This document shows positions 38,891-52,219 of a stretch of DNA of 64,000 nt, piece by piece. Both the position numbers and the translations under genes were made by a program. The stretch is from Calliopsis andreniformis (taxonomy: Eukaryota > Arthropoda > Insecta > Hymenoptera > Andrenidae). The stretch lies in contig NW_027480423.1 of the NCBI RefSeq assembly GCF_051401765.1, positions 3,038,001-3,102,000 of the forward strand, given 5' to 3'. The number at the start of each line of letters is the position of its first letter. Positions within the stretch are counted from its first letter, which is position 1. The notes beneath the pieces were generated by a model that saw nothing but the letters and a program-made list of their open reading frames with translations, made no database searches and was not told the origin of the DNA.

Positions 38891-39714
38891 AAGTCAACGC
38901 CAGAAGCATAAAATACGATATAAATACAACAGTTTTCCATCGTATAAAAGGAATAATTGCAAACAGTGTGAAAGTAATGGTCATTTCTACGTTCCGGGCA
39001 ACCTAGGCTTCACTCTACGGCGTTGTTCCACCAGATCGAATAGTTAGGGCCTAATAAGTCAACGCCAGAAGCATAAAATACAATATAAATATAACAGTTT
39101 TTCCATCTTATAAAACGAATAATATCAACCAGTGTGAAAGTTATGGTCATTTCCAAGTTCCGGGCAACCTAGGCTTCACTCTAGGGCGTTGCTCCACCAG
39201 ATCATGCAGTTAGGGCCTTAGAAGCCAACGCCCGAAGCATAAAACACAAAATAAATAGAACGGTTTTTCCATTGTATAAAACGAATAATTGCTACCAGTG
39301 TAAAAGTTATGGTCATTCCTACGTTCCGGGCAGCCTAGGCTTCACACTAGGGCGTTGCTCCACCAGTTCAAACAGTTAGGGCCTTAGAAGTCAACGCCCG
39401 AAGCATTAAATTCAAAATAAATAGAACAGCTTTTCCATTGTATAAAACGAATAATTGCTACCAGTGTAAAATTTATTGTCATTTCTACGTTCCGGGCAAC
39501 CTAGGTTTCACTCCAGCGCCTTGCTCCTCCAGATCGAATAGTTACGGCCTAAGCAGTCAACGCCAGAAGCATAAAATACGATAAAGATGCAACAGTTTTT
39601 CCATCGTATAGAACGAATAATTGCAACCAGTGTGAAAGTTATGGTCATTTCTACATTCCGAGCAACCTAGGCCTCACTCTAGGGCGTTGTTCCACCAGAT
39701 CGAATAGTTAGGGC
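38891..39714 (+). repeat. Copy of the 5-monomer segment, directly after unit II
   Basis: Matches 34,248-35,073 at an offset of about 4,643 bp (about 28 monomers). It also matches about 44,024-44,847, as part of the paired ~5.1-kb blocks. It shows that unit II was truncated or resealed onto an internal part of the same unit. Confidence 0.78.
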
Positions 39715-40360
39715 CTAAGAAGTGAACGCCAGAAGCATAAAATGCAATAAAAATACAACAGTTTTTCCATCGTGTAGCAGGAGTAATGTGCAACCAGTGT
39801 GATAGTAGTGGTCATTTCTACGTTCCGGGCAACCTAGGCTTCACTCCACGGCGTTGTTCCACCAGATCGAATTGTTAGGGCCTAAGAAGTCAACACCAGA
39901 AGAATAAAATACAAAGTAAATACAACAGCCTTTACACCGTATAAAACGAATTATTGCAACCCGTGTGAAAGTGATGGTCATTTCTACGTTCCAGGCAACC
40001 TAGGCTTCACTCTAGGGCGTTGTTCCACCAGATCGTATAGCTAGGGCCTAAGAAGTCAACGCCAGAGGCATAAAATACGATATAAATACAACTGCTTTTC
40101 CATCGTATAAAACGAATAATTGCAACCAGTGTTAAAGTTATGGTCATTTCTACGTTCCGGGCAACCTAGGCTTCACTGTAGGGCGTTGCTCCACCAAATC
40201 GAATAGTTAGGGCCTTAAAAGTCAACGCCCGAAGCATAAAATACAATATAAGAACAAAAGTTTTTCCATCGCATAAAATGAATAATTGCAGACATTGTGA
40301 AAGTAATGATCATTTCTACGTTCCGGTAAATCTAGATGTCACTCTAGGGCGTTGCTCCAC

Positions 40361-40381
40361 CACAGCTAATAGCTGTGGCTT
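40361..40381. other. Perfect palindrome in a monomer variant (CCACAGCTAATAGCTGTGG)
   Basis: CCACAGCTA and TAGCTGTGG are reverse complements around one A, giving a 9-bp-arm palindrome from two or three substitutions in the usual CCACATCTAATAGCTACGG. It recurs at about 45,494. At about 50,144 the right arm has reverted to TAGCTACGG and the palindrome is broken. Confidence 0.7.
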
Positions 40382-41382
40382 TAGAAGTCAACGCCAGGAG
40401 CATAAAATACAATATAAATACAACAGCTTTTCCATCGTATAAAATGAATAATTGCAAACAGTGTGAAAGTAATGGTCATTTCTACGTTCCGGGCAACCAA
40501 GGCTTCACTGTAGGGCGTTGCTCCACCCAAATCGAATAGTTAGGGCCTTAGAAGTCAACGCCCGAAGCATAAAATACAATATAAATACAACAGCTTTTCC
40601 GTCGTATAAAATGAATAATTGCACACAGTGTGAAAGTAATGGTCATTTATACGTTCCGGGCAACCTAGGCTTCACTGTAGGGCGTTGCTTCACCAAATCG
40701 AATAGTTAGGGCCTTAGAAGTCAACGCCCGAAGCATAAAATACAATATAAGTACAACAGCTTTGCCATCGTATAAAATGAATAATTGCAAACAGTATGAA
40801 AGTAATGGTCATTTCTACGTTCCGGTCAACCTAGGTGTCACTCTAGGGCGTTGCTCCACCACATCTAATAGCTACGGCCTTAGAAGTCAACGCCAGGAGC
40901 ATAAAATACAATATAAATACAACAGCTTTTCCATCGTATAAAATGAATAATTGCAAACAGTGTGAAAGTAATGGTCATTTCTACGTTCCGGGCAACCTAG
41001 GCTGCACTCTAGGGTGTTGCTCCACCAGATGGAATAGCTAGGGCCTTAGAAGTCAACGCCCGAAGCATAAAATGCAAAATAAATAGAACAGTTTTTCGAT
41101 TGTATAAAACGAATAACTGCAACCAGTCTGAAAGTACTGGTCATTTCTACGTTCCGGGTAACGTAGGTTTCACACTAGGGCGTTGCTCCACCAGATCGAA
41201 TAGCTAGGGACTTCGAACTCAACGCCAGAAGGATAAAATACAATATAAGTACAAAAGTTTTTCCATCGTATAAAATGAATAATTGCAGACATTGTGAAAG
41301 TAATGGTCATTTCTACGTTCCGGTCAACCCAGGTGCCACTCTAGGGCGTCGCTCGACCACATCTAATAGCTACGGCTTTAGA

Positions 41383-42574
41383 AGTCGACGCCAGGAGCAT
41401 AAAATACAATACAAATACAACAGCTTTTCCATCGTATAAAATGAATAATTGCAAACAGTGTGAAAATAATGGTCATTTCTACGTTCCGGGCAACCTAGGC
41501 TGCACTCTAGGGTGTTGCTACACCAGATGGAATAGCTAGGGCCTTAGAAGTCAACGCTCGAAGCATAAAATACAATATAAGTACAACAGTTTTTCCATCT
41601 TATAAAATGAATAACTGTAACCAGTGTGAAAGTACTGGTCATTTCTACGTTCCGGGAAACCTAGGCTTCACTGTAGGGCATTGCTCCACCAAATCGAATA
41701 GTTAGGGCCATAGAAGTCAACGCCCGAAGCATAAAATACAATATAAGTACAACAGTTGTTCCATCGTATAAAATGAATAATTGCGAACATTGTGAAAGTA
41801 ATGGTCATTTCTACGTGCCTGGCAACCTACGTCTCACTCTAGGGCGTTGCTGCTCCACATCTGATAGCTACGGCCTTAGAAGTTAACGCCGGAAGCATAA
41901 AATACAATATAAATACAACAGCTTTGCCATCGTAGAAAACGATTAATGGCAACCAGTGTGAATGTTATGGTCATTTCTACGTTCCGGGCAACCTAGGCTT
42001 CAGTCTAGGGCCTTGCTCCACCAGCTCGAATAGTTAGGGCCTAAGAAGTGAACGCCAGCAGCATAAAATACAATATAAATACAACAGTTCTTCCATCATA
42101 TAAAACGAATGATTGCAACCAGTATGAAAGTTATGGTCATTTCTACGTTCCGGGCAACCTAGGCTTCACACTATGACATCGAATGGCTACGACCTCAGAA
42201 GTCAACGCCCGAAGCATAAAATGCAATAAAAGTACAACAGTGTTTCCATCATATAACAGGAATAATTGCAACCAGCTTGAAAGTGATGGCCCATTCTACG
42301 TTCCGGGCAACCTAGGCTTCACCCTAGGGCGTTGCACCACCAGATCGAATAGTTAGTGCCTTAGAAGTCAACGCTAGAAGCATAAAATACAATATAAGTA
42401 CTACATCTTTTCCATCGGATAAAATGAATAATTTTAAACATTGCGAAAGTAATGGTCATTTCTACGTTCCGGGCAACCTAGGCGTCACTCTAGTGCGTTG
42501 CTCCACCACATCTGATAGCTACGGCCTTAGACGTCAACGACAGAAGCATAAAATGCAATAAAGATGCAACAGCT
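41383..42574 (+). repeat. Diverged interlude (~7 monomers) between the block D copies
   Basis: Monomers here match the flanking blocks less well and have many private bases, such as GGGCATTGCTCC, TGCTGCTCCACATCTG and TTTTAAACATTGCG. The unit around 42,160-42,185 lacks 13 bp: after TTCACACTA it reads TGACATCGAATGG where other monomers have GGGCGTTGCTCCACCAG before ATCGAA. No non-satellite DNA was found. Confidence 0.8.
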
Positions 42575-45500
42575 TTTGCATCGTATAAAACGAATAATTG
42601 CAACCAGTTTGAAAGTGATGGTCATTTCTACGTACCGGGCAACCTGGCCTTCACTCTAGGGCGGTGCTCCACCAGATCAAACAGTTAGGGCCTTAGAAGT
42701 CAACGCCCGAAGCATAAAATACAAAATAATAGAACAGTTTTCCCATTGTATAAAACGAATAATTGCTACCAGTGTAAAATTTATGGTCAATTCTACGTTC
42801 CGGGCAACCTAGGCTTCACCCTAGGGCGTTGTTCCACCAGATCGAATAGTTCGGGCCTAAGAAGTGAACGCCAGAAGAATAAAATACAATATAAATATAA
42901 CAGTTTTTCCATCGTAAAAAACGAGTAATAGCAACCAGTGTGAAAGTTGTGGTCATTTCTACGTTCCGGGCAACCTAGGTTTCACTCTAGGGCGTCGCTC
43001 CACCAGATGAAACAGTTAGGGCCTTAGGAGCCAACGCCCGAAGCATAAAATACAGAATAAATGGAACAGTTTTTCCATTTTATAAAACGAATAATTGCTA
43101 CCAGTGTGAAAGTTATGGTCATTTCTACTTTCCGGGCAACCTAGGCTTCACCCTAGGGCGTTGCTCCAACAGATTGAATAGTTAGGGTCTTAGAAGTCAA
43201 CGCCCGAAGCATAAAATACAAGGTAAATAGAACAGTTTTTCCATCATATAAAACGAATAATTGCTACCAGTGTAAAAGTTATGGTCAACTCTACGTTCCG
43301 GGCAACCTAGGCTTCACCCTAGGGCGTTGTTCCACCAGATCGAATAGTTCGGGCCTAAGAAGTGAACGCCAGAAGAATAAAATACAATATAGATATAACA
43401 GTTTTTCCATCGTAAAAAACTAAAAATAGCAACCAGTGTGAAAGTTGTGGTCATTTCTACGTTCCGGGCAACCTAGGCTTCACTCTAGGGCGTCGCTCCA
43501 CCAGATGAAACAGTTAGGGCCTTAGGAGCCAACGCCCGAAGCATAAAATACAGAATAAATAGAACAGTTTTTCCATTTTATAAAACGAATAATTGCTACC
43601 TGTGTGAAAGTTATGGTCATTTCTACTTTCCGGGCAACCTATGCTTCACCCTAGGGCGTTGCTCCAACAGATTGAATAGTTAGGGTCTTAGAAGTCAACG
43701 CCCGAAGCATAAAATACAAGGTAAATAGAACAGTTTTTCCATCATATAAAACGAATAATTGCTACCAGTGTAAAAGTTATGGTCAACTCTACGTTCCGGG
43801 CAACCTAGGCTTCACCCTAGGCCGTTGTTCCACCAGATCGAATAGTTAGGGCCTAAGAAGTGAACGCCAGAAGCATAAAATAAGATATAAATACAACAGG
43901 TTTTCCATCATATAAAACGAATAATTGCTACCAGTGTAAAAGTTATGGTCAACTCTACGTTCCGAGCATCCTAGGCTTCACTCTAGGGCGCTGCTGCACC
44001 AGATCGAATAGTTAGGTCCTTAGAAGTCAACGCCAGAAGCATAAAATACGATATAAATACAACAGTTTTCCATCGTATAAAAGGAATAATTGCAAACAGT
44101 GTGAAAGTAATGGTCATTTCTACGTTCCGGGCAAACTAGGCTTCACTCTACGGCGTTGTTCCACCAGATCGAATAGTTAGGGCCTAAGAAGTCAACGCCA
44201 GCAGCATAAAATACAATATAAATATAACAGTTTTTCCATCTTATAAAACGAATAATATCAACCAGTGTGAAAGTTATGGCCATTTCCAAGTTCCGGGCAA
44301 CCTAGGCTTCACTCTAGGGCGTTGCTCCACCAGATCATGCAGTTAGGGCCTTAGAAGCCAACGCCCGTAGCATAAAACACAAAATAAATAGAACGGTTTT
44401 TCCATTGTATAAAACGAATAATTGCTACCAGTGTAAAAGTTATGGTCCTTCCGACGTTCCGGGCAGCCTAGGCTTCACACTAGGGCGTTGCTCCACCAGT
44501 TCAAACAGTTAGGGCCTTAGAAGCCAACGCCCGAAGCATTAAATTCAAAATAAATAGAACAGCTTTTCCATTGTATAAAACGAATAATTGCTACCAGTGT
44601 AAAATTTATTGTCATTTCTTCGTTCCGGGCAACCTAGGTTTCACTCCAGCGCCTTGCTCCTCCAGATCGAATAGTTACGGCCTAAGCAGTCAACGCCAGA
44701 AGCATAAAATACGATAAAGATGCAACAGTTTTTCCATCGTATAAAACGAATAATTGCAACCAGTGTGAAAGTTATGGTCATTTCTACATTCCGAGCAACC
44801 TAGGCCTCACTCTAGGGCGTTGTTCCACCAGATCGAATAGTTAGGGCCTAAGAAGTGATCGCCAGAAGCATAAAATGCAATAAAAATACAACAGTTTTTC
44901 CATTGTGTAGCAGGAGTAATGTGCAACCAGTGTGATAGTAGTGGTCATTTCTACGTTCCGGGTAACCTAGGCTTCACTCCACGGCGTTGTTCCACCAGAT
45001 CGAATTGTTAGGGCCTAAGAAGTCAACACCAGAAGAATAAAATACAAAGTAAATACAACAGCCTTTACACCGTATAAAACGAATTATTGCAACCCGTGTG
45101 AAAGTGATGGTCATTTCTACGTTCCAGGCAACCTAGGCTTCACTCTAGGGCGTTGTTCCACCAGATCGTATAGCTAGGGCCTAAGAAGTCAACGCCAGAG
45201 GCATAAAATACGATATAAATACAACTGCTTTTCCATCGTATAAAACGAATAATTGCAACCAGTGTGAAAGTTATGGTCATTTCTACGTTCCGGGCAACCT
45301 AGGCTTCACTGTAGGGCGTTGCTCCACCAAATCGAATAGCTAGGGCCTTAGAAGTCAACGCCCGAAGCATAAAATACAATATAAGAACAAAAGTTTTTCC
45401 ATCGTATAAAATGAATAATTGCAGACATTGTGAAAGTAATGATCATTTCTACGTTCCGGTAAATCTAGGTGTCACTCTAGGGCGTTGCTCCACCACAGCT

Positions 45501-46515
45501 AATAGCTGTGGCTTTAGAAGTCAACGCCAGGAGCATAAAATACAATATAAATACAACAGCTTTTCCATCGTATAAAATGAATAATTGCAAACAGTGTGAA
45601 AGTAATGGTCATTTGTACGTTCCGGGCAACCAAGGCTTCACTGTAGGGCGTTGCTCCACCCAAATCGAATAGTTAGGGCCTTGGAAGTCAACGCCCGAAG
45701 CATAAAATACAATATAAATACAACAGCTTTTCCATCGTATAAAATGAATAATTGCACACAGTGTGAAAGTAATGGTCATTTATACGTTCCGGGCAACCTA
45801 GGCTTCACTGTAGGGCGTTGCTCCACCAAATCGAATAGTTAGGGCCTTAGAAGTCAACGCCCGAAGCATAAAATACAATATAAGTACAACAGCTTTGCCA
45901 TCGTATAAAATGAATAATTGCAAACAGTGTGAAAGTAATGGTCATTTATACGTTCCGGTCAACCTAGGTGTCACTCTAGGGCGTTGCTCCACAACATCTA
46001 ATAGCTACGGCCTTAGAAGTCAATGCCAGGAGCATAAAATACAATATAAATACAACAGCTTTTCCATCGTATAAAATGAATAATTGCAAACAGTGTGAAA
46101 GTAATGGTCATTTCTACGTTCCGGGCAACCTAGGCTGCACTCTAGGGTGTTGCTGCACCAGATGGAATAGCTAGGGCCTTAGAAGTCAACGCCCGAAGCA
46201 TAAAATGCAAAATAAATAGAACAGTTTTTCGATTGTATAAAACGAATAACTGCAACCAGTCTGAAAGTACTGGTCATTTCTACGTTCCGGGTAACCTAGG
46301 TTTCACACTAGGGCGTTGCTCCACCAGATCGAATAGCTAGGGACTTCGAACTCAACGCCAGAAGGATAAAATACAATATAAGTACAAAAGTTTTTCCATC
46401 GTATAAAATGAATAATTGCAGACATTGTGAAAGTAATGGTCATTTCTACGTTCCGGTCAACCCAGGTGCCACTCTAGGGCGTCGCTCGACCACATCTAAT
46501 AGCTACAGCTTTAGA
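42575..46515 (+). repeat. Block D, copy 2 (~3.9 kb)
   Basis: Matches 38,106-41,382. It keeps the 3-monomer tandem duplication seen in unit I (marker at 42,850 and 43,348) that copy 1 lost. Small differences from copy 1 (for example GCGGTGCTCC for GCGATGCTCC near 42,663) put the pair at clearly lower identity than the 9,958-bp blocks. The homology ends at AGCTACAGCTTTAGAAGTC near 46,515. Confidence 0.82.
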
Positions 46516-46530
46516 AGTCAACGCCCGAAG

Positions 46531-48523
46531 CATAAAATGCAATATAAATATAACAGCTTTTCCATCGTATAAAACGAATAATAGCCACCAGTGTGAAAGT
46601 TATGGTCATTTCCACGTTCGGGGCAACCTAGGCATCACTCTAGGGCGTTGCTCCACCTGTTCGAATAGTTAGGGCCTTAGAAGTCAACGCCCGAAGCATA
46701 ATATGCAAAATAAATAGAACAGTTTTTCCATTGTATAAAACGAATAACTGTAACCAGTGTGAAAGTACTGGTCATTTCTACGTTCCGGGCAACCTAGGCT
46801 TCACTGTAGGGCGTTGCTCCACCAAATCGAGTAGTTAGGGCCTTAGAAGTCAACGCCCGAAGCATAAAATACAATATAAGTACAACAGTTTTTCCATCGT
46901 ATAAAATGAATGATTGCGATCATTGTGAAAGTAATTGTCATTTCTACGTTCCGGGCAACCTAGCCTTCACTCTAGAGCGTTTCTCCACCAGACCAAACAG
47001 TTAGGGCCTTAGAAGTCAACGTCCGAAGCATAAAATGCAAAATAAATATAACAGCTTTTCCATCGTATGAAACGGATAACAGCAACCAGTCTGAAAGTAC
47101 TGGACATTTCTACGTTCCGGGTAACCTAGGTTTCACACTAGGGCGTTGCTCCACCAGATCGAATAGCTAGGGACTTAGAAGTCAACGCCAGGAGCATAAA
47201 ATACAATATAAATACAACAGCTTTTCCATCGTATAAAATGAATAATAGCAACCAGTGTGAAAGTAATGGTCATTTCTACGTTCCGGGCAACCAAGGCTTC
47301 ACTGTAGGGCGTTGCTCCACCCAAATCGAATAGTTAGGGCCTTAGAAGTCAACGCCCGAAGCATAAAATACAATATAAATACAACAGCTTTTCCATCGTA
47401 TAAAATGAATAATTGCACACAGTGTGAAAGTAATGGTCATTTATACGTTCCGGGCAACCTAGGCTTCACTGTAGGGCGTTGCTCCACCAAATCGAATAGT
47501 TAGGGCCTTAGAAGTCAACGCCCGAAGCATAAAATACAATATAAGTACAACAGCTTTGCCATCGTATAAAATGAATAATTGCAAACAGTGTGAAAGTAAT
47601 GGTCATTTCTACGTTCCGGTCAACCTAGGTGTCACTCTAGGGCGTTGCTCCACCACATCTAATAGCTACGGCCTTAGAAGTCAACGCCAGGAGCATAAAA
47701 TACAATATAAATACAACAGCTTTTCCATCGTATAAAATGAATAATTGCACACAGTGTGAACGTAATGGTCATTTATACGTTCCGGGTAACCTAGGTTTCA
47801 CACTAGGTCGTTGCTCCACCAGACCGAATAGCTAGGGACTTAGAATTCAACGCCAGAAGGATAAAATACAATATAAGTACAACAGTTTTTCCATCGTATG
47901 AAATGAATAATTGCAGACATTGTGAAAGTAATGGTCATTTCTACGTTCCGGGCAACCTAGGCTGCACTCTAGGGTGTTGCTCCACCAGATGGAATAGATA
48001 GGGCCTAAGAAGTCAACGCCAGAAGCATAAAATACAATATAAATGCAACAGTTTTTCCATCGTATAAAATGAATAATTGCACACAGTGTGAACGTAATGG
48101 TCATTTATACGTTCCGGGCAACCTAGGCTTCACTGTAGGGCGTTGCTCCACCAAATCGAATAGCTAGGGCCTTAGAAGCCAACGCCCGAAGCTTAAAATA
48201 CAATATAAGTACAACAGCTTTGCCATCGTATAAAATGAATAATTGCACACAGTGTGAACGTAATGGTCATTTATACGTTCCGGGTAACCTAGGTTTCACA
48301 CTAGGGCGTTGCTCCAACAGATCGAATAGCTAGGGACTTAGAATTCAACGCCAGAAGGATAAAATACAATATAAGTACAACAGTTTTTCCATCGTATGTA
48401 ATGAATAAATGCAGGCATTGTGAAAGTAATGGTCATTTCTACGTTCCGGGCAACCTAGGCTGCACTCTAGGGTGTTGCTCCACCAGATGGAATAGATAAA
48501 GACTTAGAATTCAATGCCGGAAG
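46531..48523 (+). repeat. 12-monomer HOR, unit 1 (1,993 bp)
   Basis: CATAAAATGCAATATAAATA followed by ACGAATAATAGCCACC begins the unit and recurs at 48,524 and 50,683. Shared rare markers include CACGTTCGGGGCAACC, CACCTGTTCGAATAG, GCGTTTCTCCACCAGACC and the CACCCAAATCG monomer at 47,312. The length equals 12 x 166 plus 1. Confidence 0.88.
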
Positions 48524-50682
48524 CATAAAATGCAATATAAATATAACAGCTTTTCCATCGTATAAAACGAATAATAGCCACCAGTGTGAAAGTTATGGTC
48601 ATTTCCACGTTCGGGGCAACCTAGGCATCACTCTAGGGCGTTGCTCCACCTGTTCGAATAGTTAGGGCCTTAGAAGTCAACGCCCGAAGCATAATATGCA
48701 AAATAAATAGAACAGTTTTTCCATTGTATAAAACGAATAACTGTAACCAGTGTGAAAGTACTGGTCATTTCTACGTTCCGGGCAACCTAGGCTTCACTGT
48801 AGGGCGTTGCTCCACCAAATCGAATAGTTAGGGCCTTAGAAGTCAACGCCCGAAGCATAAAATACAATATAAGTACAACAGTTTTTCCATCGTATAAAAT
48901 GAATGATTGCGATCATTGTGAAAGTAATTGTCATTTCTACGTTCCGGGCAACCTAGCCTTCACTCTAGAGCGTTTCTCCACCAGACCAAACAGTTAGGGC
49001 CTTAGAAGTCAACGTCCGAAGCATAAAATGCAAAATAAATATAACAGCTTTTCCATCGTATGAAACGGATAACAGCAACCAGTCTGAAAGTACTGGACAT
49101 TTCTACGTTCCGGGTAACCTAGGTTTCACACTAGGGCGTTGCTCCACCAGATCGAATAGCTAGGGACTTAGAAGTCAACGCCAGGAGCATAAAATACAAT
49201 ATAAATACAACAGCTTTTCCATCGTATAAAATGAATAATAGCAACCAGTGTGAAAGTAATGGTCATTTCTACGTTCCGGGCAACCAAGGCTTCACTGTAG
49301 GGCGTTGCTCCACCCAAATCGAATAGTTAGGGCCTTAGAAGTCAACGCCCGAAGCATAAAATACAATATAAATACAACAGCTTTTCCATCGTATAAAATG
49401 AATAATTGCACACAGTATGAAAGTAATGGTCATTTATACGTTCCGGGCAACCTAGGCTTCACTGTAGGGCGTTGCTCCACCAAATCGAATAGTTAGGGCC
49501 TTAGAAGTCAACGCCCGAAGCATAAAATACAATATAAGTACAACAGCTTTGCCATCGTATAAAATGAATAATTGCAAACAGTGTGAAAGTAATGGTCATT
49601 TCTACGTTCCGGTCAACCTAGGTGTCACTCTAGGGCGTTGCTCCACCACATCTAATAGCTACGGCCTTAGAAGTCAACGCCAGGAGCATAAAATACAATA
49701 TAAATACAACAGCTTTTCCATCGTATAAAATGAATAATTGCACACAGTGTGAACGTAATGGTCATTTATACGTTCCGGGCAACCTAGGCTTCACTGTAGG
49801 GCGTTGCTCCACCAAATCGAATAGCTAGGGCCTTAGAAGCCAACGCCCGAAGCTTAAAATACAATATAAGTACAACAGCTTTGCCATCGTATAAAATGAA
49901 TAATTGCACACAGTGTGAACGTAATGGTCATTTATACGTTCCGGGTAACCTAGGTTTCACACTAGGTCGTTGCTCCACCAGACCGAATAGCTAGGGACTT
50001 AGAATTCAACGCCAGAAGGATAAAATACAATATAAGAACAAAAGTTTTTCCATCGTATAAAATGAACAATTGCAGACATTGTGAAAGTAATGATCATTTC
50101 TACGTTCCGGTAAACCTAGGTGTCACTCTAGGGCGTTGCTCCACCACAGCTAATAGCTACGGCTTTAGATGTCAACGCCAGGAGCATAAAATACAATATA
50201 AATACAACAGCTTTTCCATCGTATAAAATGAATAATTGCAAACAGTGCGAAAGTAATGGTCATTTCTACGTTCCGGGCAACGTCGGCTGCACTCTAGGGT
50301 GTTGCTCCACCAGATGGAATAGCTAGGGCCTTAGAAGTCAACGCCCGAAGCATAAAATGCAAACTAAATATAACAGCTTTTCCATCGTATGAAACGAATA
50401 ACAGCAACCAGTCTGAAAGTACTGGTCATTTCTACGTTCCGGGTAACCTAGGTTTCACACTAGGGTGTTGCTCCAACAGATCGAATAGCTAGGGACTTAG
50501 AATTCAACGCCAGAAGGATAAAATACAATATAAGTACAACAGTTTTTCCATCGTATGTAATGAATAAATGCAGACATTGTGAAAGTAATGGTCATTTCTA
50601 CGTTCCGGGCAACCTAGGCTGCACTCTAGGGTGTTGCTCCACCAGATGGAATAGATAAAGACTTAGAATTCAATGCCGGAAG
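48524..50682 (+). repeat. 13-monomer HOR, unit 2 (2,159 bp), mosaic middle
   Basis: The left part (to about 49,735) matches unit 1 at +1,993 and the right end matches at +2,159, so it has one extra monomer. The middle (about 49,740-50,440) differs from units 1 and 3. It contains pieces resembling block D copy 2, such as GACATTGTGAAAGTAATGATC with the CCACAGCTAATAG variant (45.4 kb) and GGCTGCACTCTAGGGTG (46.1 kb). Confidence 0.85.
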
Positions 50683-52219
50683 CATAAAATGCAATATAAA
50701 TATAACAGCTTTTCCATCGTATAAAACGAATAATAGCAACCAGTGTGAAAGTTATGGTCATTTCCACGTTCGGGGCAACCTAGGCATCACTCTAGGGCGT
50801 TGCTCCACCTGTTCGAATAGTTAGGGCCTTAGAAGTCAACGCCCGAAGCATAATATGCAAAATAAATAGAACGGCTTTTCCATTGTATAAAACGAATAAC
50901 TGTAACCAGTGTGAAAGTACTGGTCATTTCTACGTTCCGGGCAACCTAGGCTTCACTGTAGGGCGTTGCTCCACCAAATCGAATAGTTAGGGCCTTAGAA
51001 GTCAACGCCCGAAGCATAAAATACAATATAAGTACAACAGTTTTTCCATCGTATAAAATGAATGCTTGCGATCATTGTGAAAGTAATTGTCATTTCTACG
51101 TTCCGGGCAACCTAGCCTTCACTCTAGAGCGTTTCTCCACCAGACCAAACAGTTAGGGCCTTAGAAGTCAACGTCCGAAGCATAAAATGCAAAATAAATA
51201 TAACAGCTTTTCCATCGTATGAAACGGATATCAGCAACCAGTCTGAAAGTACTGGACATTTCTACGTTCCGGGTAACCTAGGTTTCACACTAGGGCGTTG
51301 CTCCACCAGATCGAATAGCTAGGGACTTAGAAGTCAACGCCAGGAGCATAAAATACAATATAAATACAACAGCTTTTCCATCGTATAAAATGAATAATAG
51401 CAACCAGTGTGAAAGTAATGGTCATTTCTACGTTCCGGGCAACCAAGGCTTCACTGTAGGGCGTTGCTCCACCCAAATCGAATAGTTAGGGCCTTAGAAG
51501 TCAACGCCCGAAGCATAAAATACAATATAAATACAACAGCTTTTCCATCGTATAAAATGAATAATTGCACACAGTGTGAAAGTAATGGTCATTTATACGT
51601 TCCGGGCAACCTAGGCTTCACTGTAGGGCGTTGCTCCACCAAATCGAATAGTTAGGGCCTTAGAAGTCAACGCCCGAAGCATAAAATACAATATAAGTAC
51701 AACAGCTTTGCCATCGTATAAAATGAATAATTGCAAACAGTGTGAAAGTAATGGTCATTTCTACGTTCCGGTCAACCTAGGTGTCACTCTAGGGCGTTGC
51801 TCCACCACATCTAATAGCTACGGCCTTAGAAGTCAACGCCAGGAGCATAAAATACAATATAAATACAACAGCTTTTCCATCGTATAAAATGAATAATTGC
51901 ACACAGTGTGAACGTAATGGTCATTTATACGTTCCGGGTAACCTAGGTTTCACACTAGGTCGTTGCTCCACCAGACCGAATAGCTAGGGACTTAGAATTC
52001 AACGCCAGAAGGATAAAATACAATATAAGTACAACAGTTTTTCCATCGTATGAAATGAATAATTGCAGACATTGTGAAAGTAATGGTCATTTCTACGTTC
52101 CGGGCAACCTAGGCTGCACTCTAGGGTGTTGCTCCACCAGATGGAATAGATAGGGCCTAAGAAGTCAACGCCAGAAGCATAAAATACAATATAAATGCAA
52201 CAGTTTTTCCATCGTATAA
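50683..52219 (+). repeat. 12/13-mer HOR, unit 3, truncated
   Basis: Matches unit 2 at +2,159 in its first part. After about 51,900 it matches unit 1 (offset 4,152), not unit 2's altered middle. Homology stops near 52,219 within CCATCGTATAAAA, after which zone C monomers (CAACCAGTATGAAACCTATGG) begin. Confidence 0.85.

Larger units (their letters stand above)
38106..41382 (+). repeat. Block D, copy 1 (~3.3 kb)
   Basis: Matches 42,575-46,515. The offset is 4,469 bp up to about 38,580 and 5,133 bp afterwards; the 664-bp step equals 4 monomers present only in copy 2. Rare shared markers are CGTGTAGCAGGAGTAATGTG (about 39,771), CCACAGCTAATAGCTGTGGC (about 40,361) and CAACCCAGGTGCCACTC (about 41,326). 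The 5,133-bp spacing is 31 x 166 minus 13, explained by a 13-bp deletion in the intervening stretch. Confidence 0.83.

Noticed and set aside
38891..42574. Possible transposon insertion at the end of unit II
   Set aside because: The sequence stays in 166-bp register and is fully explained by satellite monomers, with no terminal repeats or coding capacity.
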